Origin: Oscillatoriales cyanobacterium
GTDB lineage: Bacteria; Cyanobacteriota; Cyanobacteriia; Cyanobacteriales; Microcoleaceae
Length of the DNA stretch: 54,035 nt
Direction of reading: 5' to 3'
Assembly: GCA_004293365.1 (NCBI GenBank)
Contig: RDYN01000037.1
Coordinates: forward strand, 56,371-110,405
The notes under the pieces: generated by a model
Databases searched by the model: none
Seen by the model: only the letters and a program-made list of their open reading frames with translations
What the model was told of the DNA's origin: nothing
Position numbers and translations under genes: made by a program
Shown: piece by piece, positions 43,438-50,956 of the stretch
Layout of the letters: every line of letters begins with the position of its first letter
How positions within the stretch are numbered: position 1 is the first letter of the stretch

Positions 43438-43800
43438 AGGTTTGTAGTGAGGACTTCAGTCCTTCTTTATCCCCAGATAGAGGACTGAAGTCCTCACTAC
43501 CCACTTAGTAAATGACGCTGCTGATGAAATTCAATAATTCAGGTTTGTAGTCAGGACTTCAGTCCTTCTTTATTCCAGATAGAGGACTGAAGTCCTCACT
43601 ACAAACTTAGTCAACAGGTTTGTATTCAGGACTTCAGTCCTTCTTTATTCCAGATAGAGGACTGAAGTCCTCACTACAAACTTAGTCAACAGGTTTGTAG
43701 TCAGGACTTCAGTCCTTCTTTATTCAGGTTTGTAGTGAGGACTTCAGTCCTTCTTTATTCCAAATAGAGGACTGAAGTCCTCACTACAAACTTAGTAAAC
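43438..43800. repeat. Array of about five palindromic 75-80 bp repeats
   Basis: Units read AGGTTTGTAGTGAGGACTTC, AGTCCTTCTTTATTCCAGAT and AGAGGACTGAAGTCCTCACT, then ACAAACTTAGTCAAC. Each unit is an imperfect hairpin with a ~15-base loop. At least four units are complete and one is half-length (near 43690-43725). Small changes (GTAGT/GTATT, CCAGAT/CCAAAT) separate them. Located after the AI-2E gene, between convergent genes. Confidence 0.85.
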
Positions 43801-43845
43801 TTATGGTACTGCGACCGTTGAATAACTATCTTAAACCATAGCACT

Positions 43846-44472
43846 CTAAACCGCATCTCTACCAGCGCTAAAAATCTGTTGCACCGTCAAATTCAACTCG
43901 GGAAATGTGGGCGAAACAATCCTATCAGTCCCCCGAAAATGACTAAGTTGATACTCGCCATCAACCAAATGGTGAACAAAAAAAGTAGGTTGTTTGGGAT
44001 TGCCAATATAGCGTCGGCCGCCAAGTCCAAAATAATCCGCAATCCAGTATTCAGAAATGCCCAAAGCTTCGTAATCAACCAATTTGTAGCCATAATCATC
44101 CCGCCAATTGGTACTGACAACCTCCACAATTAGCCGGACAGAACTACCCATTGTAATGATAGATTGCTTTTTCCATCTCGGTTCGCTGTCCGTCCCTTGC
44201 CTGTCCAAAACGATCGCATCCGGTTCGTAACCAGATAACTCGTTATCAGCTTTAACAACGCATTCTTTCGGTACGAAGTAGGGCAACCGCAGCCTCTCGA
44301 TTTCCATCCCTAGCTTCAGGCACAGGAAGCCAGCTACTTCTGAATGTTCTCCGGTTGCTTTATGCTTCTCAACAATAGTTCCATTGTGCAGTTCGTAACG
44401 GTTTATCGAATTTTCAGGATACCAGTCAATAAATTCATCGAAGGTGACTGGTTTTAATATCGCTTGAGTCAT
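43846..44472 (-). CDS. Uma2-family protein
   Basis: A 208-residue Uma2 protein, the inverted paralogue of the gene at 41517: FDEFIDWYPENSINRYELHN, acids in GYEPDAIVLDRQ and RLIVEVVSTNW, then GISEYWIADYFGLGGRRYIG. GGAGCGAGCTCC near the ATG offers a ribosome site (AAGGAGCGAGCTCC). Role unknown, as for the family. Confidence 0.88.
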   Translation of the reverse strand: MTQAILKPVTFDEFIDWYPENSINRYELHNGTIVEKHKATGEHSEVAGFLCLKLGMEIERLRLPYFVPKECVVKADNELSGYEPDAIVLDRQGTDSEPRWKKQSIITMGSSVRLIVEVVSTNWRDDYGYKLVDYEALGISEYWIADYFGLGGRRYIGNPKQPTFFVHHLVDGEYQLSHFRGTDRIVSPTFPELNLTVQQIFSAGRDAV

Positions 44473-44571
44473 GGAGCTCGCTCCTTATATTATTTATGTA
44501 GGACTTATGCAATCATCCTCATCAACTCGGTTTCTGACCATATTTATCGCGATCGAACCCAAGATTTTCTA

Positions 44572-44586
44572 AGAAACCGGGTTTCT
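44572..44586. repeat. AGAAACCGGGTTTCT palindrome
   Basis: A perfect 15-base palindromic repeat (with central G) in the intergenic region before the DUF39 gene. The same sequence is at 45970-45984 and, as AGAAACCCGGTTTCT, at 46022-46036. Degenerate copies occur near 52770-52840. Confidence 0.7.
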
Positions 44587-44744
44587 TAGCCTCAGTTTTA
44601 TTATGATATTATCAGATCCGTTATAATGTCTTCCTTTCAATTTAAATCTAGACCGATCGCCAAAACAGCATTTCGCTCCTTCGACAATCCATCAATCCAA
44701 AATCAATTCAAAATCTAAAATCCAAAATCTAAAATCTAAAATAT

Positions 44745-45920
44745 ATGAGATCGATCGACCAAATCAACGATAAAATCAGCCAAGGCAAAGCCACAGTCTG
44801 GACAATCGAAGAACTCAAAACAAGAGTCAGAGAAACCAGCATTACCCAAGCCGCCAAACAAGTCGATGTGATTACCGCCGGCACCTTCGAGCCCATGGAA
44901 TCCTCCGGCGCCATCATCAACCTCGGCCATACCGACCCCCCGATTAAAATCCGGCAGTGCTGGCTGGACGGCGTTTTAGCCTACTCCGGCTTCGGTGCCG
45001 TAGACCTGTACCTGGGAGCCACCCAAGTAACCGAAGACGGCGAAGAATCGCGGGAACGGGGCGGCGGACACGTCATCGAAGACTTAATCGCCGGCAAACC
45101 CGTGCAGTTGCGGGCGCTGGGGCAAGTTACAGACTGCTACCCCCGCGCCTCCTTTGAAACCACGATTACCCGCGATACCATCAACCAGTTTTATTTATTC
45201 AATCCCCGGAACGCCTATCAAAACTTTATTGTAGGAGTCAACGGGGGCGATCGCCCGCTGTTCACCTACCTCGGCCCCCTGCAACCGAACCTCGGCAACG
45301 CCGTCTATTCGAGCCTAGGAGCCATGTCACCCCTGCTCAACGACCCCCACCTCGAACTCATCGGCATCGGCACCCGCATCTTCCTAGGAGGCGCTCAGGG
45401 CTACATCACCTGGGAAGGAACCCAGCACTTCCCGCTGCAAAAACGGCAGCCCAACGGGACTCCCATCGGCCCAGCCGCCACCCTGGCACTCATCGGCGAC
45501 GCCAAACAAATGAACTCCAAATGGGTGCGCGGCTGCTACTTCAAAAACTACGGCCCATCCCTGATGCTGGGAGTCGGCATCCCCTTCCCCGTCTTAAACG
45601 AAACAGTCGTCGCCCACTGTGCAGTCTCAGACAAAAAAATAGTCGCGCCGGTGGTAGATTTCTCTATCCCCCGGCGCGTGCGTCCCACATTCGGTTTAGT
45701 CAGTTACGCTCAATTAAAAACAGGTCGCATTCTCATCGAGGGCAAACCAGTGCGGGCCGCCCCGCTGGCGAGTATGTTTCTCTCGCGGCAAGTAGCAGTG
45801 GAATTGAAGCAGCAAATTGAAGCTGGTCAATTTACTCTCACGGCCCCAGTTGCTCCCCTACCAGCCGACAGAGTGTTTCTCCCACAAGATTTGTGGGGCG
45901 CCCAAGTCAGGATTGAATAA
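44745..45920 (+). CDS. DUF39 homocysteine biosynthesis protein
   Basis: A 391-residue protein of the DUF39 family, shown in methanogens to make homocysteine from aspartate semialdehyde and sulfide. Signatures are VDVITAGTFEPMESSGAI, INLGHTDPPIKIRQCWLD, GGGHVIEDLIAG, and LGQVTDCYPRASFETT, which carries the likely catalytic Cys. No ferredoxin-like or CBS partner domain is attached. The ATG follows directly on an (AAAATCT)n heptamer array with no Shine-Dalgarno site, which is unusual beside its neighbours. The cyanobacterial role is inferred from family. Confidence 0.88.
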   Translation: MRSIDQINDKISQGKATVWTIEELKTRVRETSITQAAKQVDVITAGTFEPMESSGAIINLGHTDPPIKIRQCWLDGVLAYSGFGAVDLYLGATQVTEDGEESRERGGGHVIEDLIAGKPVQLRALGQVTDCYPRASFETTITRDTINQFYLFNPRNAYQNFIVGVNGGDRPLFTYLGPLQPNLGNAVYSSLGAMSPLLNDPHLELIGIGTRIFLGGAQGYITWEGTQHFPLQKRQPNGTPIGPAATLALIGDAKQMNSKWVRGCYFKNYGPSLMLGVGIPFPVLNETVVAHCAVSDKKIVAPVVDFSIPRRVRPTFGLVSYAQLKTGRILIEGKPVRAAPLASMFLSRQVAVELKQQIEAGQFTLTAPVAPLPADRVFLPQDLWGAQVRIE

Positions 45921-45949
45921 ACAATTTTAGATTGTTGATTTTAGATTAG

Positions 45950-46059
45950 TCCTGGACGCACAAGGTCTGAGAAACCGGGTTTCTTGTCGCCGGCTTTGCC
46001 TGAAAGCGATAGTTTTGGTCAAGAAACCCGGTTTCTGCTCCTTGCGAGCGCGCCCAGGA
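45950..46059. repeat. 110-bp inverted-repeat element with two AGAAACCGGGTTTCT-type palindromes
   Basis: Outer arms TCCTGGACGCACAAGG (45950-45965) and CCTTGCGAGCGCGCCCAGGA (46040-46059) are imperfectly complementary. Inside each lies a 15-base palindrome (45970-45984; 46022-46036). A degenerate relative begins with TGGACGCAC near 52750. It sits after the DUF39 gene between convergent genes. Confidence 0.65.
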
Positions 46060-46169
46060 TTCTAGATTTTAGATTGAAGCCTTCTGGTGAAAAACTGCAC
46101 GCATGGGAAACTGATGCACTCACCGAAAATTTAAAATCTAAAATCTAAAATCCCAAATCTAAAATAGTC

Positions 46170-47456
46170 TTATTCCTCAACGGGCTTAGGCTTCTTCACA
46201 GGCTTAGGAAGAGGTTCCTTGGGGACAGGCGGTGCTGCTGCGGCCTTGATGTTAGGGCGTTCTAGACGAGAACCGTCACCGCTGGGCCTAGGAGTAAAGG
46301 GACGCTTGTTTCCCCCTCCTTTGTAGCCGCCACCGGGCTTGCCGCTTCCGGGGGGGAATTTCCGCTTTTTAATCGGCAGGGCGCCAATGTTGTTGGCCTG
46401 CTCAATCATCAGACTGTCAGCTTGCAATTTGACGTGGAAATCCCAAAAAAAGCCGATCGCCTTTGTGCCTAAATCCCCCTTGAGTTTCAACTTAAAAAAC
46501 TTCATCTTGTCGTCATTCTTGCGGGGAGCTTGCTTGATTTTGACGATGACATACTTTTCTTGATCTTCTTGCGATTGTTGATAAATTACCTCGCCTCGAA
46601 TCGAAAAATAGCCATCTTCAACATCAGCTTCCGAGGGCGGCAAAGATGCAGTCGATGGTTCGCCGCCCTGCTCAATCTCCCCTGCTTCCTGATTTTCCTC
46701 ATCAGAGGGAGGTTTCTTAAGGGTTTCCGGCTCCCAAACACCCATAATTTGGGCGTGCAAGTTGCCATCTTCTTGCCTGGTGCGGGGATAGACCACCCAC
46801 AGGTGTTCTTGTTCCAGATCCAGGTGATTTTTGACTAAACTCATAACTCTACCCAGCAAAACTGCATCAATGGCAGTTCCGTCGGCAGCTATGAGCATAC
46901 CCCGGGTGAATTGCTCTTCCGATTGGGTGTAGCGGCCCCGCACCAAACCAACAGCTCGGTACTGTCTGGGTTCGCTGGGAGGGGGGATGGGATGTTGGCG
47001 CATGACGGAGGGTATCTCATCATCAGCATCAGCCTGACTTTCGTTAGTGGCAGGCTTGGGCGTTGGGGGCGCTGCGACTGTGATGGCTGGAGTGTTACCA
47101 GCAGATTCCGCAGGCACTGATTGCTCCGAGAGCGCAGGAGCATCGCTGGGCGTGTGTTTTGGCTTTGTTTTGTCCTTATCGAGGGCAGAACTGTAGCGCG
47201 GTCGTTGCAGCGTATCCTTTGGCGCTGGGGCGTCTGTTGGCGCTGGGGCGTCCGTTGTCGCTGGGGCGTCCGTTGGCGCTGGTGGTTGATTTTGGTCAAC
47301 AGGTGCAGCCGGCGGGGAAGACACGGGACTTTCGTCTGGTGTCTCGGGCACCGAGGCTGTAACTGCGGGCGGATTCACGGCGGGCTCGGTTGGCTGAGCC
47401 TTGCGAGCAGAAGTAGATTTGGACGATTTGGAAGACCGGTTGGGAGAGGGGTTCAT
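46170..47456 (-). CDS. Pro/Ala-rich protein with conserved C-terminal domain and Gly/Lys-rich tail
   Basis: A 428-residue protein, not recognised as a named family. Residues 1 to about 160 are low complexity, rich in Pro, Ala, Thr and Asp, with tandem APTDAPATTDAP-type repeats. A folded part follows (QYRAVGLVRGRYTQSEEQ, HLWVVYPRTRQEDGNLHA, then GYFSIRGEVIYQQS and YVIVKIKQAP), which looks beta-rich and could be OB-like. The tail is basic and Gly-rich (GSGKPGGGYKGGGNKRPF), as in RNA- or membrane-associated disordered tails. AAGGAG five bases before ATG 47456 decides the start over 47480. Confidence 0.75.
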   Translation of the reverse strand: MNPSPNRSSKSSKSTSARKAQPTEPAVNPPAVTASVPETPDESPVSSPPAAPVDQNQPPAPTDAPATTDAPAPTDAPAPKDTLQRPRYSSALDKDKTKPKHTPSDAPALSEQSVPAESAGNTPAITVAAPPTPKPATNESQADADDEIPSVMRQHPIPPPSEPRQYRAVGLVRGRYTQSEEQFTRGMLIAADGTAIDAVLLGRVMSLVKNHLDLEQEHLWVVYPRTRQEDGNLHAQIMGVWEPETLKKPPSDEENQEAGEIEQGGEPSTASLPPSEADVEDGYFSIRGEVIYQQSQEDQEKYVIVKIKQAPRKNDDKMKFFKLKLKGDLGTKAIGFFWDFHVKLQADSLMIEQANNIGALPIKKRKFPPGSGKPGGGYKGGGNKRPFTPRPSGDGSRLERPNIKAAAAPPVPKEPLPKPVKKPKPVEE

Positions 47457-48176
47457 AAAAACTCCTTGCAGCGGAGACACATCCCTTGAGGGAAATTAGG
47501 AATAAACTGAAGAAACTGATTTAAAAACTACTAGCACCCGACTTGAGGCTTGCGCCGGAAAGTTTGGTTTTGACCCGCCAACGCCAACTTTCAACTGCGC
47601 TGCGAGCGCTCCGGGATTTGCTGGCTGCTCTAAATCCTTGTTGGCAAAGAGTTTGAGAGTTGCTCGGCCCAAGGAGCGGTCGATCGCCCGAAAGCTGGCG
47701 TTGCTGGCTAATAGCGTTTAGGATATTCAGATACTTCAAGTCCGGACAATCTAGGATATATCCCGACAGAGCGTGTTGAATACCTGAGCATCCAACCCGG
47801 CAATATCTCGCAATGATTTGAGGAAAATCCCCAAAGCGCCGTTCCAATCTCTCTGGAGTAGCTTGCCTATTTTACTTAATCCAATTACCTAACGGACTGA
47901 TCCGCCATATTTTAGGTAATTTTGAGCTTGACCGCACTCTTATTGGACGAAAGCCGCATTCCTTGGGGCTGCGGGTCTTTGTGTCCAAAATAGTTTGGCT
48001 AGCGTGGAGTTGCGGGTCTGTTACCATATTAGCTGCAAGCAAAAGACTGGTTTGTGAATTGGGACTTTGAACTTAAGAACTTTTATGGTTGCATAGATCT
48101 GGTTAAATCGCAGACGCCCCTAGGCGATGGGTTAATTCTTAGAAAATAGTAGATTTTAAGTTGGGATAGTTGAATT
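47457..48176. other. Intergenic region with transposase relic
   Basis: About 720 bp between divergent genes. It contains the TnpB C-terminal relic at 47751-47852. A 108-codon minus-strand frame at 47521-47847 overlaps it in another frame and is probably chance. The right part should hold the promoter of the TPR gene at 48177. No RNA gene recognised. Confidence 0.55.
47751..47852 (-). pseudogene. C-terminal fragment of a TnpB-type transposon protein
   Basis: The frame reads RDWNGALGIFLKSLRDIAGL and DAQVFNTLCRDIS before a stop. The opening matches the conserved C-terminal RD-x-N-(A/G)-A-x-x-I of TnpB proteins from IS200/IS605 or IS607 elements, which carries the last catalytic Asp. The zinc-finger CxxC region that should precede it is not recognisable upstream, so only a relic remains. 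Confidence 0.5.
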
Positions 48177-49112
48177 ATGGAAAAAGCAAACAAGGGTCGC
48201 GGGTTGATTACTGTAGTGGTAGTGCTTGCGCTCATCGCTTTTGTGGGATTTTCTCTGGTTCCAATTTTGGACAGTATTCTCAAGGGCAATCAAGCGCAAA
48301 GTCGATCGACTCCAACGCCAACTCAGACAGCAGCATCTAACGAGAAGCAATCGCAGTTGCTGCAAGATCAGGTGAGGGGGTACGAATTGGTTTTGCAGCG
48401 GGAACCTGACAATGTAACGGCTTTGCGGGGACTTTTGCAGGTACGGCTGGAGTTGATCGGACAAGGAGTGGGAGCAATTAAGGATGTGGTGCCGACGTTG
48501 GAAAAGTTGGCTAAACTGAATCCTGAAACTACGGAATACGGGATTTTGCTGGCTCAGGCTAAAGAACGCACGGGCGATCGCGAAGGGGCTGCTGGGGCCT
48601 ATCGGTCAATTTTAGCGTCTAAGCCTGGGGAAATTAAGGCTTTGCAGGGGTTGGTGAATTTGTTGTTGGTGCAGCAAAGGCCCGAAGCTGCGATCGGACT
48701 GCTGCAAGATACGCTCAAGGCTGCTCCGGCGCAGAATCAGGCGAAACCGGGAAGTATTGATGTAACTTCGGTGCAGTTGATTTTGGGACAGGTTTATGCC
48801 GTGGGGAAGCGCTACCCAGAGGCGATCGCGATTTACGACGAATCGGCTAAGGCGAATCCGAAAGATTTTCGCCCGACTTTAGCTCATGCGATCGTGCTGA
48901 AGGAACAGGGCAAAACTGACGAGGCAAAAACGCTGTTTGATAAAGCTACTGAGTTAGCTCCACCTAACTATAAAGACCAAATTAATCAGTTAGCTAGCGG
49001 CACTCCTTCGCCTGCTCCTGCGACAGAAAAAGCGAGTCCAGAATCGGCTGTTTCTCCCAGCCCAGAACCGGCAGATTCTCCGAGTCCAGAAGGTGCGCTA
49101 CCGAAACCTTAA
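48177..49112 (+). CDS. Membrane-anchored TPR protein
   Basis: A 311-residue protein with an N-terminal anchor (GLITVVVVLALIAFVGFSLV) and at least four TPR-like helical pairs: RGYELVLQREPDNVTALRGL, LNPETTEYGILLAQAKERTG, KRYPEAIAIYDESAKANPKD and GKTDEAKTLFDKATELAPP. A disordered tail rich in SPSPEP follows. It is probably a scaffold facing the periplasm or thylakoid lumen; partners are unknown. A frameshifted short paralogue lies at 23460-23856. A terminator-like hairpin follows the stop. Confidence 0.82.
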   Translation: MEKANKGRGLITVVVVLALIAFVGFSLVPILDSILKGNQAQSRSTPTPTQTAASNEKQSQLLQDQVRGYELVLQREPDNVTALRGLLQVRLELIGQGVGAIKDVVPTLEKLAKLNPETTEYGILLAQAKERTGDREGAAGAYRSILASKPGEIKALQGLVNLLLVQQRPEAAIGLLQDTLKAAPAQNQAKPGSIDVTSVQLILGQVYAVGKRYPEAIAIYDESAKANPKDFRPTLAHAIVLKEQGKTDEAKTLFDKATELAPPNYKDQINQLASGTPSPAPATEKASPESAVSPSPEPADSPSPEGALPKP

Positions 49113-49123
49113 GGACATTTGTA

Positions 49124-49149
49124 GGGGCGGTGTCAAGAGTGTCCGCCCC
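49124..49149 (+). terminator. Terminator-like hairpin after TPR gene
   Basis: Stem GGGGCGG (49124-49130) with CCGCCCC (49143-49149), 12-base loop, then ATAATTTTAATTT. It lies 12 bases after the TPR gene stop. The U-tract is interrupted, but position and stem strength support termination. Confidence 0.6.
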
Positions 49150-49197
49150 ATAATTTTAATTTAAAAATCTGATACTTAGTCTTACTCGGAGATAATC

Positions 49198-49239
49198 AGG
49201 AATTCAGTTTTTAATCAAGCAATAGAAAACTGAATTCCT
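49198..49239. repeat. 14-bp-stem hairpin AGGAATTCAGTTTT
   Basis: A perfect inverted repeat (49198-49211 with 49226-49239) and a 14-base loop, followed by CACTACAAA. A related hairpin with GGAATTCAGTCCGAGC arms is at 53982-54022. It lies just beyond the tldD stop codon and may act as its terminator on the minus strand. Confidence 0.7.
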
Positions 49240-49271
49240 CACTACAAAATATTCCACGCAAATCCCAAGCT

Positions 49272-50705
49272 TTAGTCTTCCGCAGCTTCGCCGCCAACCA
49301 CGACATCCCGAATCCGCAAACTCGGGCCGCCGCAGCCGACGGGTAAACCGCTTTGTCCTCCCTTGCCGCAGCCGCCGGATTCATCCCAGTAGAAATCGTC
49401 GCCGATCGCCTCAATATCCGCTAAAGTGCTGAAAACATTACCCGAAAGAGTCACATCCCGCACCGGATTGTCGAGTTTGCCATCGCGGATCATCCAAGCT
49501 TCGCCAGCACTGAAAGTAAACATTTCGCCGTTAGTCATGCCGCCTTGCCAATTGCGCGCGTAAACTCCTTCTTTGATACCAGAAAATAAGTCCGCAACCG
49601 GCGTATCGCCCCGTTCGATCCAAGTATTCGTCATGCGGACGATCGGCGGATAGTGATAATTCAAACAGCGAGCATTACCCGTAGGCGTTTCTCCCAACTT
49701 ACCCGCAGTTTCCCGCGAGTGCAGCCGCCCGACTAAAGCCCCGTCTTTAATTAACTGAGTCGTAGTCGCCGGAGTCCCTTCATCGTCATAGAAATAGCTG
49801 CCTCGGTGTCCCTGTGGCGCCGCACCGTCGAAAATTTGCAAGTTTTTCGGGCCGAATTGGCGGCCGAGGGTCATAATTTCCAAGATGTCGGGATTTTCGT
49901 AAGCCATGTCGGCTTCTGAAAGGTGTCCGAAGGCTTCGTGGACGAACAATCCGCTGAGTATTGGGTCGATGACGACGGTGTAGGTGTTGCCACAGACGGG
50001 GGGCAAGGCTAGGGAGTCTACGGCGCGCTGGGCGGCGCTGCGAACTTGGGTCTCAAGTTCGGTTAAATCTTCGTAAGCTTTCCGCGAACCAGTGGTTTCG
50101 CGGCCGGTTTGTACGGTTTCCCCACTGCGGGCTGTGGCGGCAAACCGCATTTCCATGTCTGCCCAGCCTTGTTCGAGCATGGTGCCTTCGGAGGTGGCGA
50201 GGATTGTGCGCTGGGTGCTGTCGCCGTAACGCACTGAGATGGTGGCGATGCGGGGGTCTATGCTACGCAAAATGGCTGCGTAGCGATCGCACAATTGCTT
50301 TTTGTCAATTAGGGGCACCAGACGGGGGTCTGTTCCTGTCAAAGGCAGGAAGCAAATGTCTTGTACTGGGGTGACAGGCGCGAGAATCGTTTCTTCGGAG
50401 CCGATCAGTTTGGCTGCGGCGATGGCTTCTTCGATTCTTTCGGCGAGGGTGGAAAGTCGGTTAAAACTGGCAAAGCCCCAGCCGCCTTTGTGACAAGCTC
50501 GGACTTGGCCGCCAATGGAGACTCCTTCGCTGAGGGTTTCAATTTTTTCGCCCCGCAGCAGGATGTCTGTGCCTTCGGCTTCTTCGAGTCGAATTGCTAG
50601 ATAATCTACTTGGTTGCGGTAGCGTGCCATTAAGTCTGACAGCAGATTTTTTGAGTCGGCGATCGAGGTGGGCATAAGGAAAGCAGGGTGTTTAACTGAT
50701 TTCAT
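49272..50705 (-). CDS. tldD: TldD/PmbA family metalloprotease
   Basis: A 477-residue TldD-type protein. The zinc motif is HEAFGHLSEADM (HExxxH), followed by FYDDEGTPATTTQLIKDG and GRLHSRETAGKLGETPTGNA. The C-terminus has FTFSAGEAWMIRDGKLDNP and VRDVTLSGN. TldD with TldE/PmbA forms a metalloprotease that degrades unfolded peptides and matures some modified peptides such as microcin B17. Its PmbA partner is not in the window. The start could be the ATG at 50705 or about ten codons downstream (MPTSIADSK). Confidence 0.93.
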   Translation of the reverse strand: MKSVKHPAFLMPTSIADSKNLLSDLMARYRNQVDYLAIRLEEAEGTDILLRGEKIETLSEGVSIGGQVRACHKGGWGFASFNRLSTLAERIEEAIAAAKLIGSEETILAPVTPVQDICFLPLTGTDPRLVPLIDKKQLCDRYAAILRSIDPRIATISVRYGDSTQRTILATSEGTMLEQGWADMEMRFAATARSGETVQTGRETTGSRKAYEDLTELETQVRSAAQRAVDSLALPPVCGNTYTVVIDPILSGLFVHEAFGHLSEADMAYENPDILEIMTLGRQFGPKNLQIFDGAAPQGHRGSYFYDDEGTPATTTQLIKDGALVGRLHSRETAGKLGETPTGNARCLNYHYPPIVRMTNTWIERGDTPVADLFSGIKEGVYARNWQGGMTNGEMFTFSAGEAWMIRDGKLDNPVRDVTLSGNVFSTLADIEAIGDDFYWDESGGCGKGGQSGLPVGCGGPSLRIRDVVVGGEAAED

Positions 50706-50956
50706 TTTGCACTTTTGTTAGGGCGATCGGGTGGGTTCGCGGAAAATATCGCCCGCAGCGCGGAGATTGCGACTTATTTGTACGGTTCTGCCAATATCGA
50801 TAGTTGACAAATGTGGATATCCTGTGAGTTAGGAGCAAGGCGCAAGAAATTATGCGGGATTTTTCTAGCCGGCTGGTGCTTGAATCGTGACTCCTGAACA
50901 TTGCTATACATAAATACTGGATCCTTCATGTATTTGAAGGTTGGTTTATAACTACT

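Noticed and set aside
43438..43800. Possible CRISPR array
   Set aside because: The units are large imperfect palindromes joined almost directly, the intervening sequence is itself repeated, and there are no constant-length unique spacers and no cas genes.
47521..47847. Minus-strand frame of 108 codons
   Set aside because: A different frame of the same strand carries the recognisable TnpB end, and this frame's Ser/Arg-rich sequence resembles no family I know.
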